Positions 34,987 through 41,541 of a stretch of DNA of 41,541 nucleotides are shown here, in pieces. How positions within the stretch are numbered: position 1 is the stretch's first letter; each line of letters starts with the position of its first letter. A program made the position numbers and the translations under genes. Below the pieces are notes generated by a model. The model saw only the letters and a list, made by a program, of their open reading frames with translations, had not been told where the DNA came from and searched no databases. Origin of the DNA: Hydrogenophaga sp. (lineage in GTDB: Bacteria > Pseudomonadota > Gammaproteobacteria > Burkholderiales > Burkholderiaceae_C); NCBI RefSeq assembly GCF_019264445.1, contig NZ_JAHVAB010000014.1, positions 1 through 41,541 of the forward strand, written 5' to 3'.

Positions 34987-36084
34987 TCAGCCGCCACTCT
35001 GTGAAGGGGATTTCGTCACATCGCGGGAAATCTGAAGCGTGGGCAAGGCGATGCCGGGCGCTGCAGCCTTCGCGGTCGGAGCAGATGGCGCAGCCGCGGC
35101 CGGTGCGGCACCGGGCGCTGGCTCGGCGATGGCGGCCACGGCCGCCGGCGCAGCCACTGGCGCAGCGGCGCTGGGCGCTGCGGGGTCGAGCATGGGCATG
35201 ATCGGCACCGGGCCCGAGCGCGGGAGCATGCGCTCTTCGGCCTCTTGCGTCATCACCACAATGCTGATGCGCCGGTTGATCGGGTCGTTGGGCTGGTCGG
35301 CCCGCAGCAGGCGGCTGGAGGCCAGGCCTTCGACGCGGCGCAGTTTGTTGTCGGGCAGGCCACCGGCCACCAGTTCGCGGCGCGAGGCGTTGGCGCGGTC
35401 GGCCGAGAGCTCCCAGTTGCTGTAGCCACGGTCGCCGCTGCCGTAGGGTGTTGCATCGGTGTGGCCCGCCAGCGCAATGTGGTTCTCCACGTCGCCCAGG
35501 GCGGCCCCGATCTCGCGCAGGATGTCGCGCATGTAGGGCTTCACCAGCGAGCTGCCCGCGTCGAACATCGGGCGGTTGCCCTGGTCGACGATCTGGATGT
35601 GCAGGCCATCGGTGGTCTTCTCCAGCTGGATCTGCGAACCGTACTCCGAGAGCTTGGGGTTCTTCTCGATCAGCGTGGTGATCTTGCGTTCGAGCGCGAC
35701 GATGCGCGCGGCATCGCGGCGCATCGACTCGGCGCGCGCCATCTGCGCGCCCATGAGCTTGGCGGCGCGCTCGGCGTCGCCGCTGTCCATCTGGCCGCTG
35801 GACTTGCTGAGGTCGCGCCCGCCGCCGGGCAGGATGCTGCTGCTGTTGCCGGTGCCGGGCCCACCCATCAGGGAAACCTTCACCGGCGACTGAAAATAAC
35901 TCGCGATGCCTTCGAGCTCGCCCTTGGCCGTGGAGCCCAGCAGCCACATGAGCAGAAAGAAAGCCATCATGGCCGTCACGAAGTCGGCGTAGGCAATCTT
36001 CCAGGCGCCACCGTGGGCCGCATGCCCACTCTTCTTGATGCGCTTGATGATGATCGGCTGCAGCTTCTTGCCATCACCGGCCAT
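34987..36084 (-). CDS. motB: Flagellar stator protein MotB
   Basis: An inner-membrane stator subunit that anchors MotA to peptidoglycan. The single membrane segment (residues about 30-50, YADFVTAMMAFFLLMWLLG) carries the essential proton-binding Asp at residue 34. The OmpA-like domain (about 155-285) has the peptidoglycan-binding pattern HTDATPYG and SNWELSADRANASRRELV. At 365 residues it is longer than enteric MotB (308) because of an Ala/Pro-rich C-terminal tail of about 75 residues. It lies 57 bases after motA. Confidence 0.97.
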   Translation of the reverse strand: MAGDGKKLQPIIIKRIKKSGHAAHGGAWKIAYADFVTAMMAFFLLMWLLGSTAKGELEGIASYFQSPVKVSLMGGPGTGNSSSILPGGGRDLSKSSGQMDSGDAERAAKLMGAQMARAESMRRDAARIVALERKITTLIEKNPKLSEYGSQIQLEKTTDGLHIQIVDQGNRPMFDAGSSLVKPYMRDILREIGAALGDVENHIALAGHTDATPYGSGDRGYSNWELSADRANASRRELVAGGLPDNKLRRVEGLASSRLLRADQPNDPINRRISIVVMTQEAEERMLPRSGPVPIMPMLDPAAPSAAAPVAAPAAVAAIAEPAPGAAPAAAAPSAPTAKAAAPGIALPTLQISRDVTKSPSQSGG

Positions 36085-36141
36085 GCTGACCTCCGGTGGG
36101 CTGCGCGCGGCCCTGCGCCAGGTGGGTGTGCATCAGCGGCA

Positions 36142-37002
36142 TCACTTCTTGCCCTTCACGTGCTGCTCCAGCTCGTTGAAGGTCGGCCGCACATCCGACA
36201 GCAAGACCTTGCGGCCGAACTCGATAGCGGTGGCCGGGGCGTAGCCCTGCATGCTGGCCAGCAGCGTGGTCTTGATGCACTGGAATTCCTTGCCACTCTC
36301 CTCCACCTTCTGCTCCATCAGGCCGCCCAGGGGCTCAAACACGCCGTATGCCAGCAAGATGCCGAGGAAGGTGCCCACCAGCGCGGAGGCGATCATGCCG
36401 CCGAGCACCGCAGGCGGCTGGCCCACCGAGCCCATGGTGTTGACCACGCCCAGCACGGCGGCCACGATGCCGAAAGCCGGCAGACCCCCGGCCAGGCGGC
36501 CGATGGCGGCCACGGGGGCGTGCGCTTCGTGGTGGTGGGTTTCGATCTCGCTGTCCATGAGCGACTCGATCTCGTGCGCGTTGAGGTTGCCCGAGACCAT
36601 CATGCGCAGGTAGTCGGTGATGAACTCGACCACGTGGTGGTCGGCGGCGATGGTGGGGTACTTCTTGAACACCGCCGACTCATGCGGGTTCTCCACGTCC
36701 TGCTCGATGGCCATCAGGCCTTCCTTGCGCGCCTTCTGAAGAATGTCGAACTGCAGCGCCATCAGCTCCATGTAGCGCGCCTTGGTGTAGCGGCTGCCCT
36801 TGAAGCAACCCGCCAGGCCCTTGAACGAGGCCTTCACCACTTTCATCTGGTTGTTGATCAGGAAAGCCCCGATCGCCGCGCCCAGAATCGTCGTCATCTC
36901 GAACGGCAACGCCTTGAGCACCACGCCGATGTTGCCGCCGTGAAAGATGTAGACGCCGAAGATGCAAAGCATCGAAACGACAAAACCGATGATGACGAAC
37001 AT
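36142..37002 (-). CDS. motA: Flagellar stator protein MotA
   Basis: The proton-channel subunit of the stator. The 286-residue protein has four membrane segments (about residues 1-22, 33-50, 165-187, 200-222). The torque-generating loop contains ILQKARKEGLMAIEQDVENP, with the Arg and Glu that face FliG. The channel prolines lie in RLAGGLPAFGIVAAVLGVVN and FEPLGG. It is preceded by a sigma-28-like promoter at 37066-37092, so the motAB-cheYZ genes probably belong to class III. Confidence 0.98.
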   Translation of the reverse strand: MFVIIGFVVSMLCIFGVYIFHGGNIGVVLKALPFEMTTILGAAIGAFLINNQMKVVKASFKGLAGCFKGSRYTKARYMELMALQFDILQKARKEGLMAIEQDVENPHESAVFKKYPTIAADHHVVEFITDYLRMMVSGNLNAHEIESLMDSEIETHHHEAHAPVAAIGRLAGGLPAFGIVAAVLGVVNTMGSVGQPPAVLGGMIASALVGTFLGILLAYGVFEPLGGLMEQKVEESGKEFQCIKTTLLASMQGYAPATAIEFGRKVLLSDVRPTFNELEQHVKGKK

Positions 37003-37065
37003 GTTCTCGTGCCTGAAAGAGGACGCCGCCCTGGAGTGCGCGCGTGACTTGGAGGGATGTGTTTT

Positions 37066-37092
37066 CTATCGACCAACTCTAGGGGCGATTGA
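37066..37092 (-). promoter_or_regulatory. Candidate sigma-28 promoter of motA
   Basis: On the minus strand TCAA (37089-37092), 15 bases, then GTCGATAG (37066-37073). The -10 is identical to that of flgM, and the TAAA-N15 form of the -35 matches three of four bases. It is 63 bases before the motA start, within the 243-base gap 37003-37245. Confidence 0.65.
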
Positions 37093-37167
37093 GGCGACCC
37101 ATAAACGCGAAATGGACCCGCATCGGGGTCCATTTCAAACGTTGGCCAACAGTGACTTCATCCAGAA

Positions 37168-37240
37168 CACCGCGGAACTGGCTCTGCCAGGCCGCAGGTG
37201 TTGCCCCTGAGGGGTGACGCCGCAGGCGGCGCGGGGGGAG
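37168..37240. repeat. Intergenic three-hairpin element between flhC and motA (copy 4)
   Basis: Stem 1 is GCGG-AA-CTGGC-TCT-GCCAG-G-CCGC (37172-37195), where both arms differ from the other copies in a compensating way. Stem 2 is CCCC-TGA-GGGG, stem 3 CGCCG-CAGG-CGGCG, then a G-run. It starts just after the flhC stop on the minus strand and could end or stabilise the flhDC transcript. Confidence 0.87.
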
Positions 37241-37245
37241 TCGAA

Positions 37246-37782
37246 TCAGTGAAGGCGCAGGCCTCCGGCCGTGGCGCCCTTGCCGGCGCGTGCCGGTGGC
37301 TGGCACAGGCCGCAGGTGAAGTGGCGGTTTTCGTACGGCTCGGTCACGAAGTGGCCACCGCAGCACGAGCATTTGGTCAGGGTGAGCATGCCGTTGTCGA
37401 CAAACTTCACCAGGCGCCAGGCGCGGGTCACCGACAGCAGCGGCTCGATGGCGCTGGCCTGCATCTGCTCGCTGTACAGGCGGAAGGCCTTGATGACGGT
37501 GTCGATCTCTTCGAGCTCGCTGGTCTTGGAGAGGTACTCGTGGATGTTCAGGAACAGCGACGAGTGGATGTTGGGCTGCCAGGTCAGGAACCAGTCGGTC
37601 GAGAAGGGCAGCTGGCCCTTGGACGGCGACTTGCCGGCGACTTCCTTGTACAGGCGCAGCAGGCGTTCGTAGGACAGGGACGTTTCGTACTCCAGAACCT
37701 GCAGGCGGGCGCCGAGCTGGATCAGGGCGACGGCGCGCTCGATGTCACGCGACTCGTTGAGGATGCTCTTGCCTGCGGCCAT
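37246..37782 (-). CDS. flhC: Flagellar master regulator subunit FlhC
   Basis: The DNA-binding partner in the FlhD4C2 activator of class II flagellar promoters. The 178-residue protein carries the zinc site C138, C141, C157 and C160 (KCSCCGGHFV and FTCGLC), as in the enteric protein. The N-terminal half has LIQLGARLQVLEYETSLSYE and the central DWFLTWQPNIHSSLFLNIHE. It is slightly shorter than the enteric 192 residues at the C-terminus. It lies 54 bases after flhD, with a pyrimidine-rich mRNA stretch in between. Confidence 0.98.
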   Translation of the reverse strand: MAAGKSILNESRDIERAVALIQLGARLQVLEYETSLSYERLLRLYKEVAGKSPSKGQLPFSTDWFLTWQPNIHSSLFLNIHEYLSKTSELEEIDTVIKAFRLYSEQMQASAIEPLLSVTRAWRLVKFVDNGMLTLTKCSCCGGHFVTEPYENRHFTCGLCQPPARAGKGATAGGLRLH

Positions 37783-37836
37783 GGTGGACTCCAGAGAAAA
37801 CGAAAGAGGAAAGAAGAAGAAGGAGAGAGAGGGCGC

Positions 37837-38172
37837 TCAGTGAGCGGCCATGCTTTCGGCGAAGCGGCCGGCCATCAGGATGCTGGCGTGCAGTTGCGTG
37901 GTGGTGGAGTTGTCCACCTTCTTCACGTTGTGGCTGGTCAGCAGGTTCCACACCAGGTCGTCGTCCACACGGAAGCGGCACAGCAGCATGTTGGTCGAAG
38001 CGATCTTGAGCAGCTGCGCGGTGGAGAGCATGCCGAGCAGGTCGGCGGCTTCTTCGGTCAGACCCAGGCGGTACAGCGCTTCGGCGCGGTCCTTGCGGAT
38101 CAGGTTCTGCGCCAGCATGAGGTACGTCAGGTTGGCTTCGCGGATTTCTGCCAGGAGTTGTTCGCTGTCCAT
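37837..38172 (-). CDS. flhD: Flagellar master regulator subunit FlhD
   Basis: A helical dimer that forms the core of the FlhDC complex. The 111-residue protein has the family motif EIREANLTYLMLAQNLIRKD followed by RAEALYRLGL. A cysteine at residue 65 (NMLLCRFRVDD) matches the position of the dimer-bridging Cys65 of the enteric protein. AAGGA lies about 8 bases before the ATG. It leads flhDC and is transcribed away from fliC1. Confidence 0.97.
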   Translation of the reverse strand: MDSEQLLAEIREANLTYLMLAQNLIRKDRAEALYRLGLTEEAADLLGMLSTAQLLKIASTNMLLCRFRVDDDLVWNLLTSHNVKKVDNSTTTQLHASILMAGRFAESMAAH

Positions 38173-38476
38173 GATGTGTTCCTTCTTTCGTTAGGGGCCG
38201 CTTGTTGGCGATGTGCTTACATGTGCTGACCCGATGTGTTGAATTGTGTCGATGGGTAAAAAAACTTGAATCAGCAAAACGCTGTGTGACGTGTCAGGTG
38301 TGCACCACCGCCTTGTCATCCAAACACCTACAACCAAGGTTCTCAAAGGGAAGTCACCCGTAACGACCTTCTCCACCGGGGTTCAGCACAGGCCCAAATG
38401 GTCGAAACAGGGTGTGCGGGCCAACGCCCGGTGGCGATGAACGGGATTGACAAATCCCCGGAAACAAAACCAGCGC

Positions 38477-38503
38477 TAAAGAAACCGCCAAGGTCTCCGA
38501 AAT
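38477..38503 (+). promoter_or_regulatory. Sigma-28 promoter of fliC1
   Basis: TAAAGAAA (38477-38484), 11 bases, then TCCGAAAT (38496-38503). The spacing is exact and the -10 core CCGA-A matches the consensus GCCGATAA in part. It resembles the fliC2 promoter. It leaves a leader of about 165-170 bases. Confidence 0.75.
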
Positions 38504-38604
38504 TGAACACAACGGACTTCTAGAAAGGTTCGTCGTCCGGCCAGCAGAGCGGCGAGAAGGCACCACACACGCCAACCCGTTCAGCCCTGCACCGGTCATG
38601 GCAG

Positions 38605-38671
38605 CCAGCCCTCTGGCTGGTGTCGAGATTGGCAGCAATGCCGGATTGCTTTTCAACCATTTTTTTAGGAG
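38605..38671 (+). promoter_or_regulatory. Structured 5' leader of fliC1
   Basis: Hairpin CCAGCC-CTCT-GGCTGG at 38605-38620, then GGCA-GCAA-TGCC at 38631-38642 with a GNRA-type loop. A GGA follows at 38643-38645 and the ribosome-binding site AGGAG at 38667-38671. The same parts recur before fliC2 with different loop bases. Paired GGA sites, one in the Shine-Dalgarno sequence, fit CsrA control; this is inferred. Confidence 0.65.
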
Positions 38672-38677
38672 TTAGTC

Positions 38678-39876
38678 ATGACCACCATCAACACGAACGT
38701 GATGTCGATGAACGCACAGCGCAACCTGATGTCTTCACAGGGTTCGCTGGCCACTTCCATGCAGCGCCTGTCTTCGGGTCTGCGTGTCAACAGCGCCAAG
38801 GACGACGCCGCCGGCCTCGCCATTGCAGAGCGCATGAACGCACAGGTCAAAGGCCTGAACGTGGCGGCCCGCAACGCCAACGACGGCATTTCCCTGGCGC
38901 AGACCGCTGAAGGCGCGCTGGGCAAGGTCGGCGACATGCTGCAGCGCATGCGTGAACTCTCGGTGCAATCGGCCAACTCCACCAACAGCGCCGACGACCG
39001 CAAGGCACTGCAGGCCGAAGTGAAGCAGCTGACCGACGAAATCGACCGCGTGTCGCAGCAGACCTCGTTCAACGGCAAGAAGGTGCTCGACGGCTCCTTC
39101 ACCGCCGCCAACTTCCAGGTCGGCGCCAACGCCGGCGACAACATCACCATCGGTTCGCTGGCCAACACCACCGCCAACAACCTGAGCACGGTGGCCTATG
39201 GCGAAGGTGAAGAAACGGTCGACACGGCCGACATCACCGACTTCGCCACCGCCATCGACGCCGGCACGCTGACCATCACGGTCGGCACGGGCGACGCGGT
39301 GGACCTCGGCGCCATCGGCGCCGCCACCTCGGAAACCGGCCGCCTGGGCCAGGTGGTGGAAGCCATCAACCGCAAGACGGGTGAAACCGGCGTGTCCGCC
39401 TTCCTGGTGAACAACAACGACGGCACCTTCGACGTGCAATACATGTCGTCCAAGCTGGACGCCGACGGCGCACCCGAAGCCATCGAATTCGCCGGCTTCA
39501 CCGCCGCTTCCACCGGCCTGGCCGACGACGGCTCCTCCATCGTGGCTGCCACCGACGACCTCACGGGCATCTCCAGCATCGACGTCACCAGCGAAAAGGG
39601 CGCCTACATCGCCATGAAGAAGCTCGACGCTGCGCTGGACGAAGTCAACAGCGCCCGCGCCACCCTGGGTGCCGTGCAGAGCCGCTTTGAAAACGCCGTG
39701 GCCAACATCAGATCGGTGTGGAAAACCTCTCCGCCTCGCGCGGCCGCATCATGGACGCCGACTTCGCCAAGGAAACCGCGAACCACTCGCGCGCCCAGAT
39801 CCTGCAGCAGGCCGGCACCGCCATGGTCGCCCAGGCCAACCAGGCTCCGCAGGGCGTGCTGTCCCTGCTGCGTTGA
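38678..39876 (+). pseudogene. fliC: Flagellin gene fliC1, frameshifted near the 3' end
   Basis: A filament subunit gene broken by a one-base deletion. The N-terminal D0/D1 helices are intact ([20 protein letters not shown] and [20 protein letters not shown]), as is the variable centre, up to codon 344 (VANI). At 39709/39710 the sequence reads AACATCAGATC where fliC2 has AACATCCAGATC, so a C is missing. Restoring it gives the normal ending [20 protein letters not shown] to a TGA at 39874-39876 (399 residues). As it stands, translation runs out of frame to 40189 and lacks the C-terminal D0 helix needed for FliS binding and polymerisation. A sequencing error is possible, but the remnant also has NHSRAQ where fliC2 has NLSRAQ. 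Confidence 0.93.
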
Positions 39877-39900
39877 TCGGCACGGCTTTCGCAACACAAG

Positions 39901-39922
39901 GGCCGCACCGCAGGGTGCGGCC
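39901..39922 (+). terminator. Terminator hairpin of fliC1
   Basis: GGCCGCACC-GCAG-GGTGCGGCC, a perfect 9-pair GC-rich stem 24 bases after the normal fliC1 stop. A T-run is lacking. A similar hairpin follows fliC2. Confidence 0.75.
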
Positions 39923-40094
39923 ATCCCGGGCGGCGGTCGTGGTGAACAACCACCCCGCTGCCCGGGCACTTGTGGGCTGCACACAGCGCATGCCACCCGC
40001 GTGCGCTGCGTGCAACCCGACAGGGGGGCATGGTTAACGAATGAATTGCCGTGTTGTTCGCCAGCTTATTCAAGCGATGGACCGCGGCAGGAAA

Positions 40095-40121
40095 TAAAGA
40101 ATATGGCATGGGCACCGGAAT
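40095..40121 (+). promoter_or_regulatory. Sigma-28 promoter of fliC2
   Basis: TAAAGAAT (40095-40102), 11 bases, then ACCGGAAT (40114-40121). It has the same arrangement and nearly the same distance to the start (177 bases) as in fliC1 (174). The -10 is further from consensus. Confidence 0.7.
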
Positions 40122-40226
40122 CCCTCTGGGGGGATTTCCAAAGCGCTCGTCGCCGGCCAAGCCATGGCGGCGAAGTGATCAAGCCCTGAGGCCCCGCCGG
40201 CATGCAGAAGAGCTCCGGTCATGGCG

Positions 40227-40292
40227 GCCAGCTTCACGGCTGGCTTGAGGTTGGCAGCGATGCCGGATTGCTTTTCATCCATTCTTTAGGAG
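40227..40292 (+). promoter_or_regulatory. Structured 5' leader of fliC2
   Basis: Hairpin GCCAGC-TTCACG-GCTGGC at 40227-40244, then GGCA-GCGA-TGCC at 40253-40264 (again a GNRA-type loop). A GGA follows at 40265-40267 and AGGAG at 40288-40292. Pairing is kept while loops differ from fliC1, which argues for selected structure. Confidence 0.65.
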
Positions 40293-40298
40293 TTAGTC

Positions 40299-41501
40299 AT
40301 GACCACCATCAACACGAACGTGATGTCGATGAACGCGCAGCGCAACCTGATGTCCTCGCAAGGTTCGCTCGCCACCTCCATGCAGCGCCTGTCTTCGGGC
40401 CTGCGTGTCAACAGCGCCAAGGACGACGCCGCCGGCCTCGCCATTGCAGAGCGCATGAACTCCCAGATCAAGGGCCTGAGCGTCGCCGCGCGCAACGCCA
40501 ACGACGGCATCTCGCTGGCGCAGACCGCTGAAGGCGCGCTGGGCAAGGTCGGCGACATGCTGCAGCGCATGCGCGAACTCTCGGTGCAGGCCGCCAACGC
40601 CACCAACAGCGCCGACGACCGCAAAGCGCTGCAGGCCGAAGTGAAGCAGCTCACCGACGAAATCGACCGCGTGTCGCAGCAGACCTCGTTCAACGGCAAG
40701 AAGGTGCTCGACGGCTCCTTCACCGCCGCCACCTTCCAGGTCGGCGCGAACGCCGGTGACAACATCACCATCGGCTCGCTGGCCGACACCACCGCCAGCA
40801 ACCTGAGCAACGTGGCCTATGGCGAACTCACCGAAACGGTCGACACCGCCGACATCACCGACTTCGCCACCGCCATCGACGCCGGCACCCTGACCATCAC
40901 GGTCGGCACAGGCACTGCGGTGGACCTCGGCGCCATTGGTGCAGCCAACTCGGCCACCACCCGCCTGGGCCAGGTGGTGGAAGCCGTGAACCGCAAGGCG
41001 GGTGAAACCGGCGTGTCCGCTTACCTCGTGGACAACAACGACGGCACCTTCGACGTGGAGTTCATGTCCTCCAAGCTCGATGCCGATGGCGTTCCTGAAA
41101 CCGTCGCTTTCGCCGGCTTCACCGCCGCCACCACCGGCGTGGCCGACGACGGCTCCGGCATCGTGGCCGCCACCGCCGACCTCACGGGCATCTCCAGCAT
41201 CGACGTGACGACCGAAAAGGGCGCCTACATCGCCATGAAGAAGATCGACAGCGCCCTCGACCAGGTGAACGGCGCGCGCGCCACGCTGGGTGCGGTGCAG
41301 AGCCGCTTCGAGAGCGCCGTGGCCAACATCCAGATCGGTGTGGAAAACCTCTCCGCTTCGCGCGGCCGCATCATGGACGCCGACTTCGCCAAGGAAACGG
41401 CCAACCTCTCGCGCGCCCAGATCCTGCAACAGGCCGGCACCGCCATGGTGGCGCAGGCCAACCAGGTGCCCCAGGGCGTGCTGTCCCTGCTGCGCTCATG
41501 A
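40299..41501 (+). CDS. fliC: Flagellin FliC2, intact
   Basis: The filament subunit, 400 residues, exported by the flagellar type III system with FliS. The N-terminal D0/D1 part is nearly identical to fliC1 (first differences in [13 protein letters not shown]). The C-terminal helix is complete ([20 protein letters not shown] then [13 protein letters not shown] and VLSLLRS). The central domain is short for a flagellin, with [20 protein letters not shown] and [18 protein letters not shown] lies 6 bases before the ATG. As the only intact flagellin in the window it probably supplies most of the filament. Confidence 0.98.
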   Translation: MTTINTNVMSMNAQRNLMSSQGSLATSMQRLSSGLRVNSAKDDAAGLAIAERMNSQIKGLSVAARNANDGISLAQTAEGALGKVGDMLQRMRELSVQAANATNSADDRKALQAEVKQLTDEIDRVSQQTSFNGKKVLDGSFTAATFQVGANAGDNITIGSLADTTASNLSNVAYGELTETVDTADITDFATAIDAGTLTITVGTGTAVDLGAIGAANSATTRLGQVVEAVNRKAGETGVSAYLVDNNDGTFDVEFMSSKLDADGVPETVAFAGFTAATTGVADDGSGIVAATADLTGISSIDVTTEKGAYIAMKKIDSALDQVNGARATLGAVQSRFESAVANIQIGVENLSASRGRIMDADFAKETANLSRAQILQQAGTAMVAQANQVPQGVLSLLRS

Positions 41502-41523
41502 CGCAACAACCGCAACACAAAGG

Positions 41524-41541
41524 CCGCACCGCGAGGTGTGG
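41524..41541 (+). terminator. Terminator hairpin of fliC2, cut by the window end
   Basis: CCGCACC-GCGA-GGTGTGG (7 pairs, one G-U) 22 bases after the stop; the stem may extend past the window end, as in the matching hairpin after fliC1. Confidence 0.6.

Larger units (their letters stand above)
38173..38677. promoter_or_regulatory. Divergent 505-base region between flhD and fliC1
   Basis: No gene is seen. The left part (about 38173-38340) is AT-richer than the surroundings, with a run of seven A's (38259-38265) and repeated ATGTG words. It should hold the flhD promoter, which I cannot place with confidence. The right part has the fliC1 sigma-28 promoter (38477-38503) and a 175-base leader with two hairpins. 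Many inputs to flhDC could act here, as in enteric bacteria, but no specific operator was recognised. Confidence 0.6.
39877..40298 (+). other. Spacer between the two flagellin genes
   Basis: A 422-base stretch with no recognised gene. It contains the fliC1 terminator hairpin (39901-39922), about 170 bases without identifiable signals, the fliC2 sigma-28 promoter (40095-40121) and the fliC2 leader. The out-of-frame product of fliC1 would be translated through to 40189, across that promoter. Confidence 0.8.

Noticed and set aside
35245..37047. 600-codon plus-strand frame opposite motB and motA
   Set aside because: It spans two well-identified genes and their gap. The translation is His/Ala/Leu/Val-rich nonsense typical of an antisense shadow.
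39700..39720. Programmed ribosomal frameshift in fliC1
   Set aside because: There is no slippery heptamer at the site, and the sister gene shows a simple missing base.

Overview
The window is a high-GC chromosomal segment dominated by flagellar genes. It most likely comes from a betaproteobacterium of the order Burkholderiales, probably family Comamonadaceae (a Hydrogenophaga- or Acidovorax-like organism). This is inferred from the GC-rich codon use, the FlhDC master regulator placed beside flagellin and motAB/cheYZ, FlhF encoded between flhA and fliA, the gspL-M-N-D-E-F gene order, and two families of palindromic intergenic elements of a kind I associate with that family. No rRNA, tRNA, CRISPR array, transposase or prophage gene was recognised.

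Layout. Positions 1-7078 (+) hold the distal part of a type II secretion operon: gspL (5' end outside the window), gspM, gspN, gspD, gspE and gspF. A cytosolic-type 5'-nucleotidase follows 2 bases after gspF, and a YddA/SbmA-type ABC exporter comes next (8074-9870). queC (minus strand) converges on the exporter. Positions 10772-22695 (minus) hold the complete rod, hook, ring and hook-filament junction operon flgBCDEFGHIJKL. It ends in a regulatory protein with a degenerate EAL part and an HDOD domain. Divergently, flgA, flgM and flgN run on the plus strand (22936-24514), with a near-consensus sigma-28 promoter before flgM.

Positions 24515-27300 are a short non-flagellar accessory patch: two small proteins, a GT-C-type membrane glycosyltransferase candidate and an ankyrin-repeat protein. 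From 38172 down to 27389 the minus strand carries flhD, flhC, motA, motB, cheY, cheZ, flhB, flhA, flhF, a FlhG-position protein and fliA. These cover the master regulator, stator, chemotaxis output, export gate, placement GTPase and sigma-28. At the right end two tandem flagellin genes run on the plus strand. The first (fliC1) has a one-base deletion that destroys its C-terminus; the second (fliC2) is intact and reaches nearly the window end.

How the parts fit: FlhDC should start the hierarchy and the class II genes (flgA, flgB and flhB operons) build the basal body and export gate. FlgM holds FliA until hook completion. FliA then fires the class III promoters visible before flgM, motA, fliC1 and fliC2. 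The most interesting signals are the frameshifted first flagellin, a conserved structured leader shared by both flagellin mRNAs, a FlhG-position protein that has lost its ATP-binding P-loop, and a three-hairpin intergenic module found at four gene boundaries with compensatory stem changes. I saw no clearly unprecedented system; these are the leads I would follow.
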